Part shown: piece by piece, positions 7,770 to 14,990 of the stretch
Position numbering within the stretch: the stretch's first letter is position 1
Layout of the letters: each line of letters begins with the position of its first letter
NCBI GenBank assembly: GCA_023410025.1
Contig: JAEYQM010000047.1
Location: forward strand, 1-37,127
Direction of reading: 5' to 3'
Length of the DNA stretch: 37,127 nucleotides
Source: Bacillota bacterium
Lineage (GTDB): Bacteria; Bacillota_I; Bacilli_A; ML615J-28; CAG-698
Translations under genes and position numbers: made by a program
Notes under the pieces: model-generated
Databases searched by the model: none
Told to the model about the DNA's origin: nothing
What the model saw: only the letters and a program-made list of their open reading frames with translations

Positions 7770-9411
7770 AGAAACAACTTCCTCCAATAAATTCCCTTAA
7801 CAATGAGTTGGTTGGAACAATTGAATCATCTATATCTTTAACATATTTTAAGAATTTTACTAATCTATTAGCAGGAATAAAGTATTCTGAATTACGATCG
7901 ATTTTTTCTAATACAGGTAGGGCATATTTTTTCATAACCCCTAATTCATAAGTAAGTTCAGTATTAAACACATAATCGCTTCCTTCTTGGAATGGATAAA
8001 TCCATTTGAATTCTCCACGACGAACAGATTGCCACATAGCAAGTGTATCAACTGGTGAAGTCTTACGGAATTCAGCATCACGAACAATACGACGTAATAA
8101 TCTTAAATCAGTTGCACTAATTGGATTATGATTATCAATATTAATTTGTGAAGTTGGACTAATGTAAATCTTAAATTTTTGATGCTTAGGAATTGAGTGA
8201 GTAAGTTTTTCATTTAAGGCATGGATTCCTTCAATGATGATTGGTTGATTTTGACCAACCTTAACTTTTTCCCCAGGAATTCTTGTACCTGTTTTAAAAT
8301 CAAAGATTGGAAGTTCTACTTCTTTACCTTGTATTAAAGCAAGTAATTGACGGTTAAAGAATTCAACATCTAAAGCATCAACATGTTCTAAATCTGGCTT
8401 TCCATATTCATCTTTTGGAGCCATTTCACGTGGTAAATAATAATCATCCATAGAAATTTTTAATGGTTTAATCCCTCTAGCCATTAACTCAATTCGTAAA
8501 CGATGAGAGAATGTTGTTTTACCAGATGATGATGGACCAGCTATACAAATTAAACGAAGATTTTCAATATCATTTTTAATAATTAAACCAAGTTCAGCTA
8601 GCATGTTATTTTGTTTAGTTTCACACATATTAACAAAATCAACAACTGTTTTTTCTTCAACATGTTTATTTATTTGAGCAATTGTTGAACCTTGAGCAAT
8701 ATTACTCCAATTTCTCGCATCAGTTAACATTCTACCAAATTTTGGAGAGTCTTCAAATTGAGGAATCAATCCTCCTGACTCAGCACGTGGATATTGAATT
8801 ACAAATCCTGGATAATATGATAATAACTTAAAATCACTTAAATATCCAGTAGCTGGAACCATATATCCAAACATATAGTTAACATAACCATTACATTCAT
8901 ACAAGTTTACAGTATCTTCTGTACGATATTGTAATACATCGACCTTATCAAAATATCCTTTTTTACGATATATTTCAAATGCTTCTTCTTTAGAAATCTT
9001 TTTACGAGTAATCTTATAATTAGCTTCAATTAGTTTTCTCATTTCAATTTCTAATTTTTGTAAGAATAAATCATCAATAATAACATCAATATTTTCAAGT
9101 TCGCAAGAAATTGATCTTGATACTGATTGATAGAATTTAACCTTTACATTAGGATACATATTTTCAAGAGCCATTATGATTAAATAGCGTAAGCTTGTTT
9201 CATATACTCTTGCGGCCTCAAAACTTTCAAGACCTAAAAACTCAATTTTACAATCATAATTTACGTAATATCCTAATTCACGTAAACGATTGTTAACCTT
9301 AGCAACATAATATTTTTTTCCTGTATTGTTAGCAATTTGTTCTAAAGTTAATTTTTCCTCGCTAACATATTTTTTATCATTTAATTCGTATGTGTACATA
9401 TTATTCAGCAA
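7762..9411 (-). CDS. Uridine-kinase-family nucleoside kinase with ThrRS-like N-terminal extension
   Basis: A large protein of about 549 residues. The C-terminal half is a P-loop kinase of the uridine kinase/phosphoribulokinase family: Walker A GPSSSGKTT near residue 292, then ISMDDYYLPRE and the DALD/FDFKTG region that contacts nucleoside. The N-terminal 270 residues resemble the extra region, related to threonyl-tRNA synthetase N-domains, found fused to this kinase in many Firmicutes. It probably phosphorylates a nucleoside, but the exact substrate is uncertain. The start is not simple: the frame is open from a GTG at 9438, and the first good ATG is at 9399. AAAGGAG lies 7 nt before a TTG at 9411, which I take as the start, overlapping the upstream gene by 11 nt. 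Confidence 0.82.
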   Translation of the reverse strand: MLNNMYTYELNDKKYVSEEKLTLEQIANNTGKKYYVAKVNNRLRELGYYVNYDCKIEFLGLESFEAARVYETSLRYLIIMALENMYPNVKVKFYQSVSRSISCELENIDVIIDDLFLQKLEIEMRKLIEANYKITRKKISKEEAFEIYRKKGYFDKVDVLQYRTEDTVNLYECNGYVNYMFGYMVPATGYLSDFKLLSYYPGFVIQYPRAESGGLIPQFEDSPKFGRMLTDARNWSNIAQGSTIAQINKHVEEKTVVDFVNMCETKQNNMLAELGLIIKNDIENLRLICIAGPSSSGKTTFSHRLRIELMARGIKPLKISMDDYYLPREMAPKDEYGKPDLEHVDALDVEFFNRQLLALIQGKEVELPIFDFKTGTRIPGEKVKVGQNQPIIIEGIHALNEKLTHSIPKHQKFKIYISPTSQINIDNHNPISATDLRLLRRIVRDAEFRKTSPVDTLAMWQSVRRGEFKWIYPFQEGSDYVFNTELTYELGVMKKYALPVLEKIDRNSEYFIPANRLVKFLKYVKDIDDSIVPTNSLLREFIGGSCFYE

Positions 9412-10672
9412 CTGCTGTCTCCTTTCTTTCAATTCCACTTAAGGTAATTGATAATATTATCATTACTATGCCAGTATAAAAACTAGCATCGAATAATCCT
9501 TGAATTAAAATTACAATAAACATTAATAAAACAAATGTATTATAAATATTTTTTGAGATTAAACTTTTTATAACAACAAATATAAAATATAATAGTGCAA
9601 TAATACCCAAAATACCAATCGTTGCAATTGTTTGAATCACAAAATTAGGGAAATATTTACTATCGAAAATATATTCATAATTACTTATAAATAAGCTACT
9701 TACATTTGCTCCTAACCCAAATATAGGATTTATTTTGATTACTTCTAAGCCTTTTTTAATTAATAAATATTTATCATCTAAAAAATTATCTCTTTCTATT
9801 CTTTCAAACCAATAATCTGTAATCCCTGTCGGATTAGACACTAGCAAACGAAAAGCTAATGCAATTATAACATAAAATACAAATTGTTTCACTAAATATG
9901 TATTTTTTTCGTTTTTATTATAAAGAAGTAAGGCATAAGGAACACTTATTATCAAAATTGAAATATATGAACCTTTAGTTAGTGTTAATATTGACAAAGA
10001 GATAAATCCTAGAATAAACAAGAAATATTTATATTTGTAGGTTTTTAGATATCCAATTGTTGTAACAATAAAACTGATTATAAAAGTTAGAGAAATTAAA
10101 TCATATCCTCCCCAACCTAAATCCAATACTTTAATATTATCTAAGAAATTAGTTTGATAATTTTCTAAGAAAAACAAACCAATTTCTAAAATAACTAATA
10201 CCCCTAAATACATAACACTATTTACAATTGTCATTATTTTATCAGTTTTAACACTATTTAAATATACTAATACAAAAGCATAAATCCCAAATTTTAAAAC
10301 ACCATAGAAAGATAAATTAAAATCAAGAGTATAAAATAGAGAAAATGTCATTAAAACCAATAAAATAAGCATGGCAACAATAATTTCATTTATTAATAAT
10401 CGATCATTTTTATATATGTCATAGGTGTATAAACAAATTAAAATTAAACCGGCTATTAAATAAACAATATTATAGTAATCATTATAATGTACAAAAGGTG
10501 TACATAATATTAACGAAATTAAATGTTTCCGATCATAGTTTTTTAAAATTATGAAAAATGATAAACCTAATATTAAAATTAGATATAAATAATTTAGTTT
10601 AAAAAACCAATTGATCAAACCAATTGCGTATATTGAAAATATATAATAATCCTTTTCAAATATCTTTTTCAT
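9401..10672 (-). CDS. Polytopic membrane protein, O-antigen ligase/polymerase (Wzy)-like
   Basis: A 423-residue integral membrane protein with about ten to twelve hydrophobic segments spread over its length. Between them is a larger extracytoplasmic loop (about residues 270-330). The segments LTKGSYISILI and INPIFGLGANV match the pattern of the O-antigen ligase/Wzy superfamily, where a conserved G-x-G-x-N region precedes the large loop's end. In Gram-positives such proteins polymerise or attach cell-surface polysaccharide, but no glycosyltransferases lie nearby to support a pathway. The gene is first in an operon with the nucleoside kinase and flavin reductase, which may be only transcriptional convenience. 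Confidence 0.7.
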   Translation of the reverse strand: MKKIFEKDYYIFSIYAIGLINWFFKLNYLYLILILGLSFFIILKNYDRKHLISLILCTPFVHYNDYYNIVYLIAGLILICLYTYDIYKNDRLLINEIIVAMLILLVLMTFSLFYTLDFNLSFYGVLKFGIYAFVLVYLNSVKTDKIMTIVNSVMYLGVLVILEIGLFFLENYQTNFLDNIKVLDLGWGGYDLISLTFIISFIVTTIGYLKTYKYKYFLFILGFISLSILTLTKGSYISILIISVPYALLLYNKNEKNTYLVKQFVFYVIIALAFRLLVSNPTGITDYWFERIERDNFLDDKYLLIKKGLEVIKINPIFGLGANVSSLFISNYEYIFDSKYFPNFVIQTIATIGILGIIALLYFIFVVIKSLISKNIYNTFVLLMFIVILIQGLFDASFYTGIVMIILSITLSGIERKETAVAE

Positions 10673-10728
10673 TACTTCACCATACCATTTATTTATTTTT
10701 GATATAAAAAAGCGATTTACCTTATTGT

Positions 10729-10742
10729 GTTATAATTATAAC
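10729..10742. promoter_or_regulatory. Perfect palindrome holding -10-like sequences
   Basis: A perfect 14-bp palindrome, GTTATAATTATAAC, lies upstream of the Wzy-like gene. It contains TATAAT on both strands and so could be the -10 of that gene. I see no good -35 on either strand, so the role is uncertain. Confidence 0.3.
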
Positions 10743-10768
10743 AAAAAAATACGAAAAAGTAAAATAAA

Positions 10769-10789
10769 AAAAAGAGCAAAGCTCTTTTT
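10769..10789 (-). terminator. Terminator of infC-rpmI-rplT
   Basis: AAAAAGAGC and GCTCTTTTT pair around an AAA loop. Read on the minus strand it is followed by a T-run. It overlaps the rplT stop codon and closes the translation-factor operon. Confidence 0.85.
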
Positions 10790-11150
10790 ACTTATTAGCG
10801 ATTGCAGTTTTTGCAGTTTTGCATAAATCTGCGAATGCATTTGGTTCATAAATTGCTAATTCAGATAACATTTTTCTGTTAATATCAATGTTAGCTAATT
10901 TTAATCCAAACATTAATTGGCTGTATGATAAACCATTAATTCTAGCTCCGGCATTGATACGAGTAATCCATAATTTACGGAAATCTCTTTTCTTTCTTTT
11001 TCTATCTCTGAAAGCGTATAGTAATGATTTCATTACTTGCGCATTGGCAACTCTATATAACGTATGTTTTGATCCAAAATATCCTTTGGCTAATTTCAAG
11101 ACTTTTTTACGTCTTCTTCTTGAAACTACTCCACCCTTAGTACGTGGCAT
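10788..11150 (-). CDS. rplT: 50S ribosomal protein L20
   Basis: A 120-residue protein close to the usual 117-119. It has the characteristic basic start PRTKGGVVSRRRRKKVLKLAKGYFG and the conserved WITRINAGAR segment and SYSQLM helix. L20 binds 23S rRNA early in 50S assembly. In Firmicutes it also represses its own operon by binding the leader upstream of infC, and a matching leader is present here at 11977-12096. It lies 18 nt downstream of rpmI behind an AAAGGAGG site. Confidence 0.98.
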   Translation of the reverse strand: MPRTKGGVVSRRRRKKVLKLAKGYFGSKHTLYRVANAQVMKSLLYAFRDRKRKKRDFRKLWITRINAGARINGLSYSQLMFGLKLANIDINRKMLSELAIYEPNAFADLCKTAKTAIANK

Positions 11151-11168
11151 AATTAATCCTCCTTTTAA

Positions 11169-11369
11169 TTATTTAATTACTGCTAATTGTTTTTTAATGC
11201 GTTTTAAATCTGATGCTGAAATTGTTCCAGCTTTACGTAAATGACGTAGACGTTTTTGTGTTTTTCCTGGAGCTAAATGGCTAGTTCCTGGACGGCTTCT
11301 TTTGATATGACCTGAGCCTGTTACATTAAAACGTTTCTTTGTACCTTTGTGGGTTCTCATTTTAGGCAT
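11169..11369 (-). CDS. rpmI: 50S ribosomal protein L35
   Basis: A 66-residue, highly basic protein with the standard L35 start KMRTHKGTKKRF and the conserved RSRPGTSHL and KTQKRLRHLRK segments. It is the middle gene of infC-rpmI-rplT, the usual order across Firmicutes. The gap to infC is 20 nt. It is a component of the large subunit, controlled together with L20 through the infC leader. Confidence 0.98.
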   Translation of the reverse strand: MPKMRTHKGTKKRFNVTGSGHIKRSRPGTSHLAPGKTQKRLRHLRKAGTISASDLKRIKKQLAVIK

Positions 11370-11389
11370 AATTCTTACACTCCTATCTA

Positions 11390-11932
11390 TTATTTATCTT
11401 TTTTAGGGCTTAAAACCATGGAAATATTTCTTCCTTCAAGTGTAGGCTTTTGTTCAACAACAGAATAATCAGATGATTTCTCAATAAACTTTTCAAGAAT
11501 TTGATAATTAACATCATTATTAGTTGTTAACATTCTTGCACGACGATTAAAAGTTAATGTAACTTTTAATTTGTCTCCATCTTGTAAGAATTTAATTCCA
11601 TTTCTTAATTTTGTATCAAAATCATTACCACTAATTACTGGAGTCATTCTGATCTCCTTAACAGTAACAACCTTTTGGTTCTTCTTGGCTTCACGAGCTT
11701 TTCTTTGTAACTCATAACGATATTTACTGTAATCCATAAAACGGCATACAGGAACTTTCGCATTTGGAGCTACGCAAACTAAATCAAGATTCTTTGATTC
11801 AGCTAATCGTATTGCATCGACAAGGCTTTTTTCTCCTAGAGATTCACCATTTTCATCGATCACCAGAACCCTTTCAGCTCTAATATTATAATTTACTAAA
11901 GCATCATTTTTGCGATCCACATTTTTACTAAT
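11390..11932 (-). CDS. infC: Translation initiation factor IF-3, probable AUU start
   Basis: IF-3 monitors start-codon pairing on the 30S subunit. The N-domain begins with NYNIRAERVLVID. The C-domain shows VKEIRMTPVISGNDFDTKLRN and the RRARML loop, with a usual length of 180 residues. The frame is open from a GTG at 11941, but that GTG is part of the AGGAGG(TG) Shine-Dalgarno and cannot be the start. The codon 8 nt downstream of AGGAGG is ATT (11930-11932). A rare AUU start is the known device by which IF-3 limits its own synthesis, so I place the start there. First gene of the operon. Confidence 0.95.
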   Translation of the reverse strand: MSKNVDRKNDALVNYNIRAERVLVIDENGESLGEKSLVDAIRLAESKNLDLVCVAPNAKVPVCRFMDYSKYRYELQRKAREAKKNQKVVTVKEIRMTPVISGNDFDTKLRNGIKFLQDGDKLKVTLTFNRRARMLTTNNDVNYQILEKFIEKSSDYSVVEQKPTLEGRNISMVLSPKKDK

Positions 11933-11968
11933 AAAAGACACCTCCTAATGTGTTCAATTTATCAAGCG

Positions 11969-11997
11969 AAAAAAAAGTGAGTGCGCAAAGCACCCAC
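11969..11997 (-). terminator. Attenuator hairpin in the infC leader
   Basis: An 8-bp stem with one G-U pair, a 5-nt loop, and a run of eight T on the minus strand, located about 40 nt before the infC ribosome site. It lies inside the leader rather than at a gene end, so it acts as a conditional terminator. Confidence 0.85.
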
Positions 11998-12096
11998 AAA
12001 TAATCACAAAAAAAATATTAAAGTGACGTGAACCTACCAACATCTTAGTCAATCAGGTGAGAAGTGGGTACTTCTTCTTTCCACAAGATAAATTAC
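11977..12096 (-). promoter_or_regulatory. L20 leader: autoregulatory attenuator upstream of infC
   Basis: The transcribed leader contains the CUGAUUGACUAAGAUGUUGG core region and a hairpin rich in GAAGU/ACUUC, matching my memory of the Firmicutes L20 leader family. It ends in an intrinsic terminator: GUGGGUGC / GCACUCAC (11977-11997) followed by eight U. The upstream segment ACCCAC (12064-12069 on the other strand) can pair with GUGGGU of the terminator's 5' arm, giving mutually exclusive folds. By analogy with Bacillus subtilis, L20 binding favours termination before infC. Confidence 0.8.
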
Positions 12097-12102
12097 TTTA
12101 TT

Positions 12103-12131
12103 ATTATACTTAATAAATACCGATAAGTCAA
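12103..12131 (-). promoter_or_regulatory. Promoter of infC-rpmI-rplT
   Basis: TTGACT (12126-12131) and TATAAT (12103-12108) on the minus strand are 17 bp apart. Transcription would begin near 12096 and produce the L20 leader. Confidence 0.85.
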
Positions 12132-12212
12132 GAAAGATTTATATTCTTTTAAAAGTATATAATAAATTTTTAATTCAACATCATTTTACCATAATATATT
12201 AATTTAATCAAT

Positions 12213-12851
12213 CTAATAATTAAGTTCTCTTTTATTATAAATTAATAGATTAATTATTACTATAAAAACAATAATTAAACATTTATATATAAAACTAACA
12301 GTGCTATAATCCTTATCATTTGGCAGTAATATTATATTTTTTGTATTATCTCCTAAAATAAATAATCCAATAACTAATAAGACTGTAAAATTATTTTTTA
12401 TTAATAAACTTGCCATAAATCCATATAGACCATAAGTAATTACCAGTAACAATAAATTTAAAAACTTTATTAAAAATAAATTATCAAAATAATAATCACT
12501 TAGTTTTAAATACCCAAAAAATAAAAAACTAAAAAAGACAATGAATACGGTAAATAAACTTATCATAAATAAACAAAATATCTTTGATAGAATGAATCTA
12601 ATTCTACTAACTGATCCAATTAGATAATAAAAATAATAATTCTGATTATCACTGACTGAATAGGAATAAATATATATATTTACAAAAGCAATAATTATTT
12701 TAATCATCGGAAAAACGGAATCTAAATAATTACTCATATTTAAATCATTAACAAGTAAACTAAAAATTACTAATGCTTCTGTTAATAGGATGATTATAAA
12801 AATAGTTTTATTAAATAAATAATATAAATGGAGTTTAATCAGTTTGATCAT
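12213..12851 (-). CDS. Small ABC-2-type permease subunit
   Basis: A 212-residue, very hydrophobic protein with about six membrane segments and little soluble sequence. It directly follows an ABC ATPase gene and overlaps it by 17 nt, so it is most likely the membrane partner of that ATPase. I do not recognise a specific permease family; size and layout are those of ABC-2-type exporters. The frame extends to 12866, but the ATG at 12851 (MIKLIKLH) gives a tighter overlap. No clear terminator follows, and transcription may continue toward the infC promoter region. Confidence 0.65.
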   Translation of the reverse strand: MIKLIKLHLYYLFNKTIFIIILLTEALVIFSLLVNDLNMSNYLDSVFPMIKIIIAFVNIYIYSYSVSDNQNYYFYYLIGSVSRIRFILSKIFCLFMISLFTVFIVFFSFLFFGYLKLSDYYFDNLFLIKFLNLLLLVITYGLYGFMASLLIKNNFTVLLVIGLFILGDNTKNIILLPNDKDYSTVSFIYKCLIIVFIVIINLLIYNKRELNY

Positions 12852-13416
12852 ATAACATTCCATCAATTAATCTAATTTTATTAAAACTTAAATGTTTAAA
12901 TTCATCGGGATAATGAGTTGCAACAATGATTGTCTTTTTTAGTTCTTCTAATAAATTTAGAAATTTAATTTTACTAATCTTATCTAAACCGTTCATTGGT
13001 TCATCAAAAATAATAATATCAAAGTCATTAATTAAAGCTTGAATAATTACTGCTTTTTGCTTCATCCCTTTAGAGTATTTATAAAATTTTTTATATTTAT
13101 TTAGAGAAAATAAACTAATATATTTATTATCATAATTACAATTAATTAATTTCAAAAAAATATCAAGGTTAATAAATTCCGGAAGAACTACTTTTTCAGG
13201 TACAAATCCAATTCTTTTAAAGTCAACATTAACACTACCAGTTGTTGGAAATATAGCGCCAATAATTAATTTTAATAAAGTTGATTTACCACTTCCATTT
13301 TCACCTATTAATAAATACTTCTTGTTAGCTTCAAATTTAAAATAATCAATATCTATAATTGTATTATTATCGTAACATTTTTTAAGATTAATTAGTTCAA
13401 TCATTCGATAACTCAT
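12835..13416 (-). CDS. ABC transporter ATP-binding protein
   Basis: A compact 193-residue ATPase with Walker A GENGSGKST (38-46), a signature-like YSKGMKQ (114-120), Walker B IIIFDEP (134-140), a D-loop NGLD and an H-loop His168 (ATHYPDE). The signature form SKGMKQ is typical of ABC-2 exporters of the antibiotic/bacteriocin-resistance type. The Q-loop position reads FVPEKV, with Glu instead of Gln. It overlaps the gene upstream by 20 nt (8 nt if the internal ATG at 13404 is used). It powers the four-gene module at 12213-14903. Confidence 0.88.
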   Translation of the reverse strand: MSYRMIELINLKKCYDNNTIIDIDYFKFEANKKYLLIGENGSGKSTLLKLIIGAIFPTTGSVNVDFKRIGFVPEKVVLPEFINLDIFLKLINCNYDNKYISLFSLNKYKKFYKYSKGMKQKAVIIQALINDFDIIIFDEPMNGLDKISKIKFLNLLEELKKTIIVATHYPDEFKHLSFNKIRLIDGMLYDQTD

Positions 13417-14278
13417 AAAAAACTAAATCACTTAAATAGTCTTTATCATTATGATTTATATAAAATCTAAACTTCGGGTAAAACATTGTTTTTGGCTCAT
13501 TATTAAGCGTATAATCGATTTTTAACCCTACTTCTGGTATTTGTTCAAGTTTATGGTAACCTAAAAATAAAAGAAATTTTTCTTCACCACTTATATAAAC
13601 ATCATTAAATAATTTATTTGTTTCGTTTAATTTTATTAAATTTTCATAATTTTCAATATCATTAAAATCATTAATTTTTTGAGCATCAGTAATTATTACA
13701 TTATAGTCTGATAAACTAATATTTGTAATTTTTATTGTTTCATCACTTTTTAGACCTATATAAATTCCCCCTAAATATGATTTATTATTTTTTTCAATAA
13801 CTAATCCTTTTAAGTAACTGACCGTTACATCATTATTTATTACTTCATCATTTACCATACCTGATACTGATCCGATTTTTAAATTAACAATTTTATTTTC
13901 ATAATCAATTACTAATAAGCAATCATCAAAGTAAAAATCGTATTGTAAGTCTATTTTAAAATTGACTAAATATTTATAAAAACTTTCTTTATTAATATTG
14001 GCCTCATATAGTAATATAAATTCTTTTACTTCTATTTTAATTATTTCATTTGTTTTTTTATTTTCTAAATATGATGATTTAATTTTATTAATATCAGTAA
14101 TATAACTTTTCTTTTGATTAATATAAAAACTTATATCCAAATTAGTAATTCCTTCATCAAACAAATTGATTGCATTTTCAATTACACCAATTTTAATATC
14201 CTTTTTTTCAACCCTCATTAATAAAACTAAGAATATTAAAAATATTAATAAGATAATTACGTATAAATATTTAAGCAT
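13397..14278 (-). CDS. Membrane-anchored extracytoplasmic protein of an export module, unknown function
   Basis: A protein of 293 residues that I do not recognise. Residues 4-22 form one strongly hydrophobic signal-anchor helix. The rest is soluble, rich in Lys, Asn, Asp and Ile, and probably lies outside the cell. There are no cysteines or lipobox, and no catalytic motif that I can see. The long frame starts at 14401 inside the upstream gene. The ATG at 14278, which overlaps the upstream stop by 8 nt (ATGCTTAA), puts the hydrophobic helix at the N-terminus and is preferred. Its position between a secreted protein and an ABC exporter suggests an accessory, periplasm-side subunit of that system. 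It ends in TGA. Confidence 0.6.
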   Translation of the reverse strand: MLKYLYVIILLIFLIFLVLLMRVEKKDIKIGVIENAINLFDEGITNLDISFYINQKKSYITDINKIKSSYLENKKTNEIIKIEVKEFILLYEANINKESFYKYLVNFKIDLQYDFYFDDCLLVIDYENKIVNLKIGSVSGMVNDEVINNDVTVSYLKGLVIEKNNKSYLGGIYIGLKSDETIKITNISLSDYNVIITDAQKINDFNDIENYENLIKLNETNKLFNDVYISGEEKFLLFLGYHKLEQIPEVGLKIDYTLNNEPKTMFYPKFRFYINHNDKDYLSDLVFYELSND

Positions 14279-14903
14279 TTTCTTCAATAAGTTCAAAATA
14301 ACTTGTAAGAACATCAACTGTTTCCCATGCTCCTTTCTTAGTAGTAATAAAACAAACGTAATATTTAGAAAAGCCACTACTAATTTTAGCTTTACCAGCA
14401 ACTCTTAAAGTTAACTTCTTATTTGGATATACTGTAACTTTTAATGTATTCTTTTCGGTTCTTTGATAGCTTTCTTTTTCAGAGTATGAACCCTTAACTT
14501 CAATTTGACCACTACCCTCTACTGTCTTCTTTTTACCACTAACCTTGCCACTAATTGTACCTTGGATATTGTAACTTCTTTCTTCGTAATATACTTCCTG
14601 AATACTATATTCAAATACTAATGGTTCACTTGTTTTATTACTTCTTGAAAAAATAATATTTCCAACATAAGTTGCATCAGCATATTGATATGTGTAACGT
14701 GTAACATCTCCCCAAAACCTTTTAGGAAGGGCATCAAGGTTTTCATTAATGAATAATTGTGATCTATTCTTTAGTAATTTATTATTGGTATCAACAAACC
14801 TAAGTTCGGTGAATTGACTATGTCCAGTAGCTGAATAGGGGTTAATTGCATAGATATTAAAAAACGATGATAATAGGTATATTATACTTAATATATTTTT
14901 CAT
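14271..14903 (-). CDS. Secreted beta-rich protein, possibly aerolysin/ETX-MTX2-like
   Basis: A 210-residue protein with a signal peptide (about 1-19, ending NIYA). The mature part begins INPYSATGHSQ. From about residue 90 the pattern is NKTSEPLVFEYS, then a Gly/Ser/Lys-rich alternating stretch (GTISGKVSGKKKTVEGSGQIEVKG, in two halves), then KESYQRTEKNTLKVTVYPNKKLTLRV. This order (strand with NxT, amphipathic Ser/Gly hairpin, then V-x-P-x-K-k-l strand) resembles the aerolysin-like pore-forming fold. That is fold-level inference only. A GAAGGAGG site precedes the ATG. It is first in a four-gene module with a membrane-anchored protein and an ABC exporter. Confidence 0.5.
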   Translation of the reverse strand: MKNILSIIYLLSSFFNIYAINPYSATGHSQFTELRFVDTNNKLLKNRSQLFINENLDALPKRFWGDVTRYTYQYADATYVGNIIFSRSNKTSEPLVFEYSIQEVYYEERSYNIQGTISGKVSGKKKTVEGSGQIEVKGSYSEKESYQRTEKNTLKVTVYPNKKLTLRVAGKAKISSGFSKYYVCFITTKKGAWETVDVLTSYFELIEENA

Positions 14904-14954
14904 ATATTTCCTCCTTCATAAATATATTAAACATAAATTTGGTTTTTACTAATA

Positions 14955-14985
14955 AAAAATGTTATCTTAAAAAGATAACATTTTT
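14955..14985 (-). terminator. Terminator of the Xaa-Pro peptidase gene
   Basis: A 14-bp perfect stem (AAAAATGTTATCTT with its complement) and a 3-nt loop, followed on the minus strand by a T-rich tail. It separates the peptidase gene from the export module that follows on the same strand. Confidence 0.85.
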
Positions 14986-14990
14986 ATTTT

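Noticed and set aside
10888..11244. Plus-strand frame across rplT and rpmI
   Set aside because: It runs antisense through two ribosomal protein genes, and no promoter or Shine-Dalgarno was seen.
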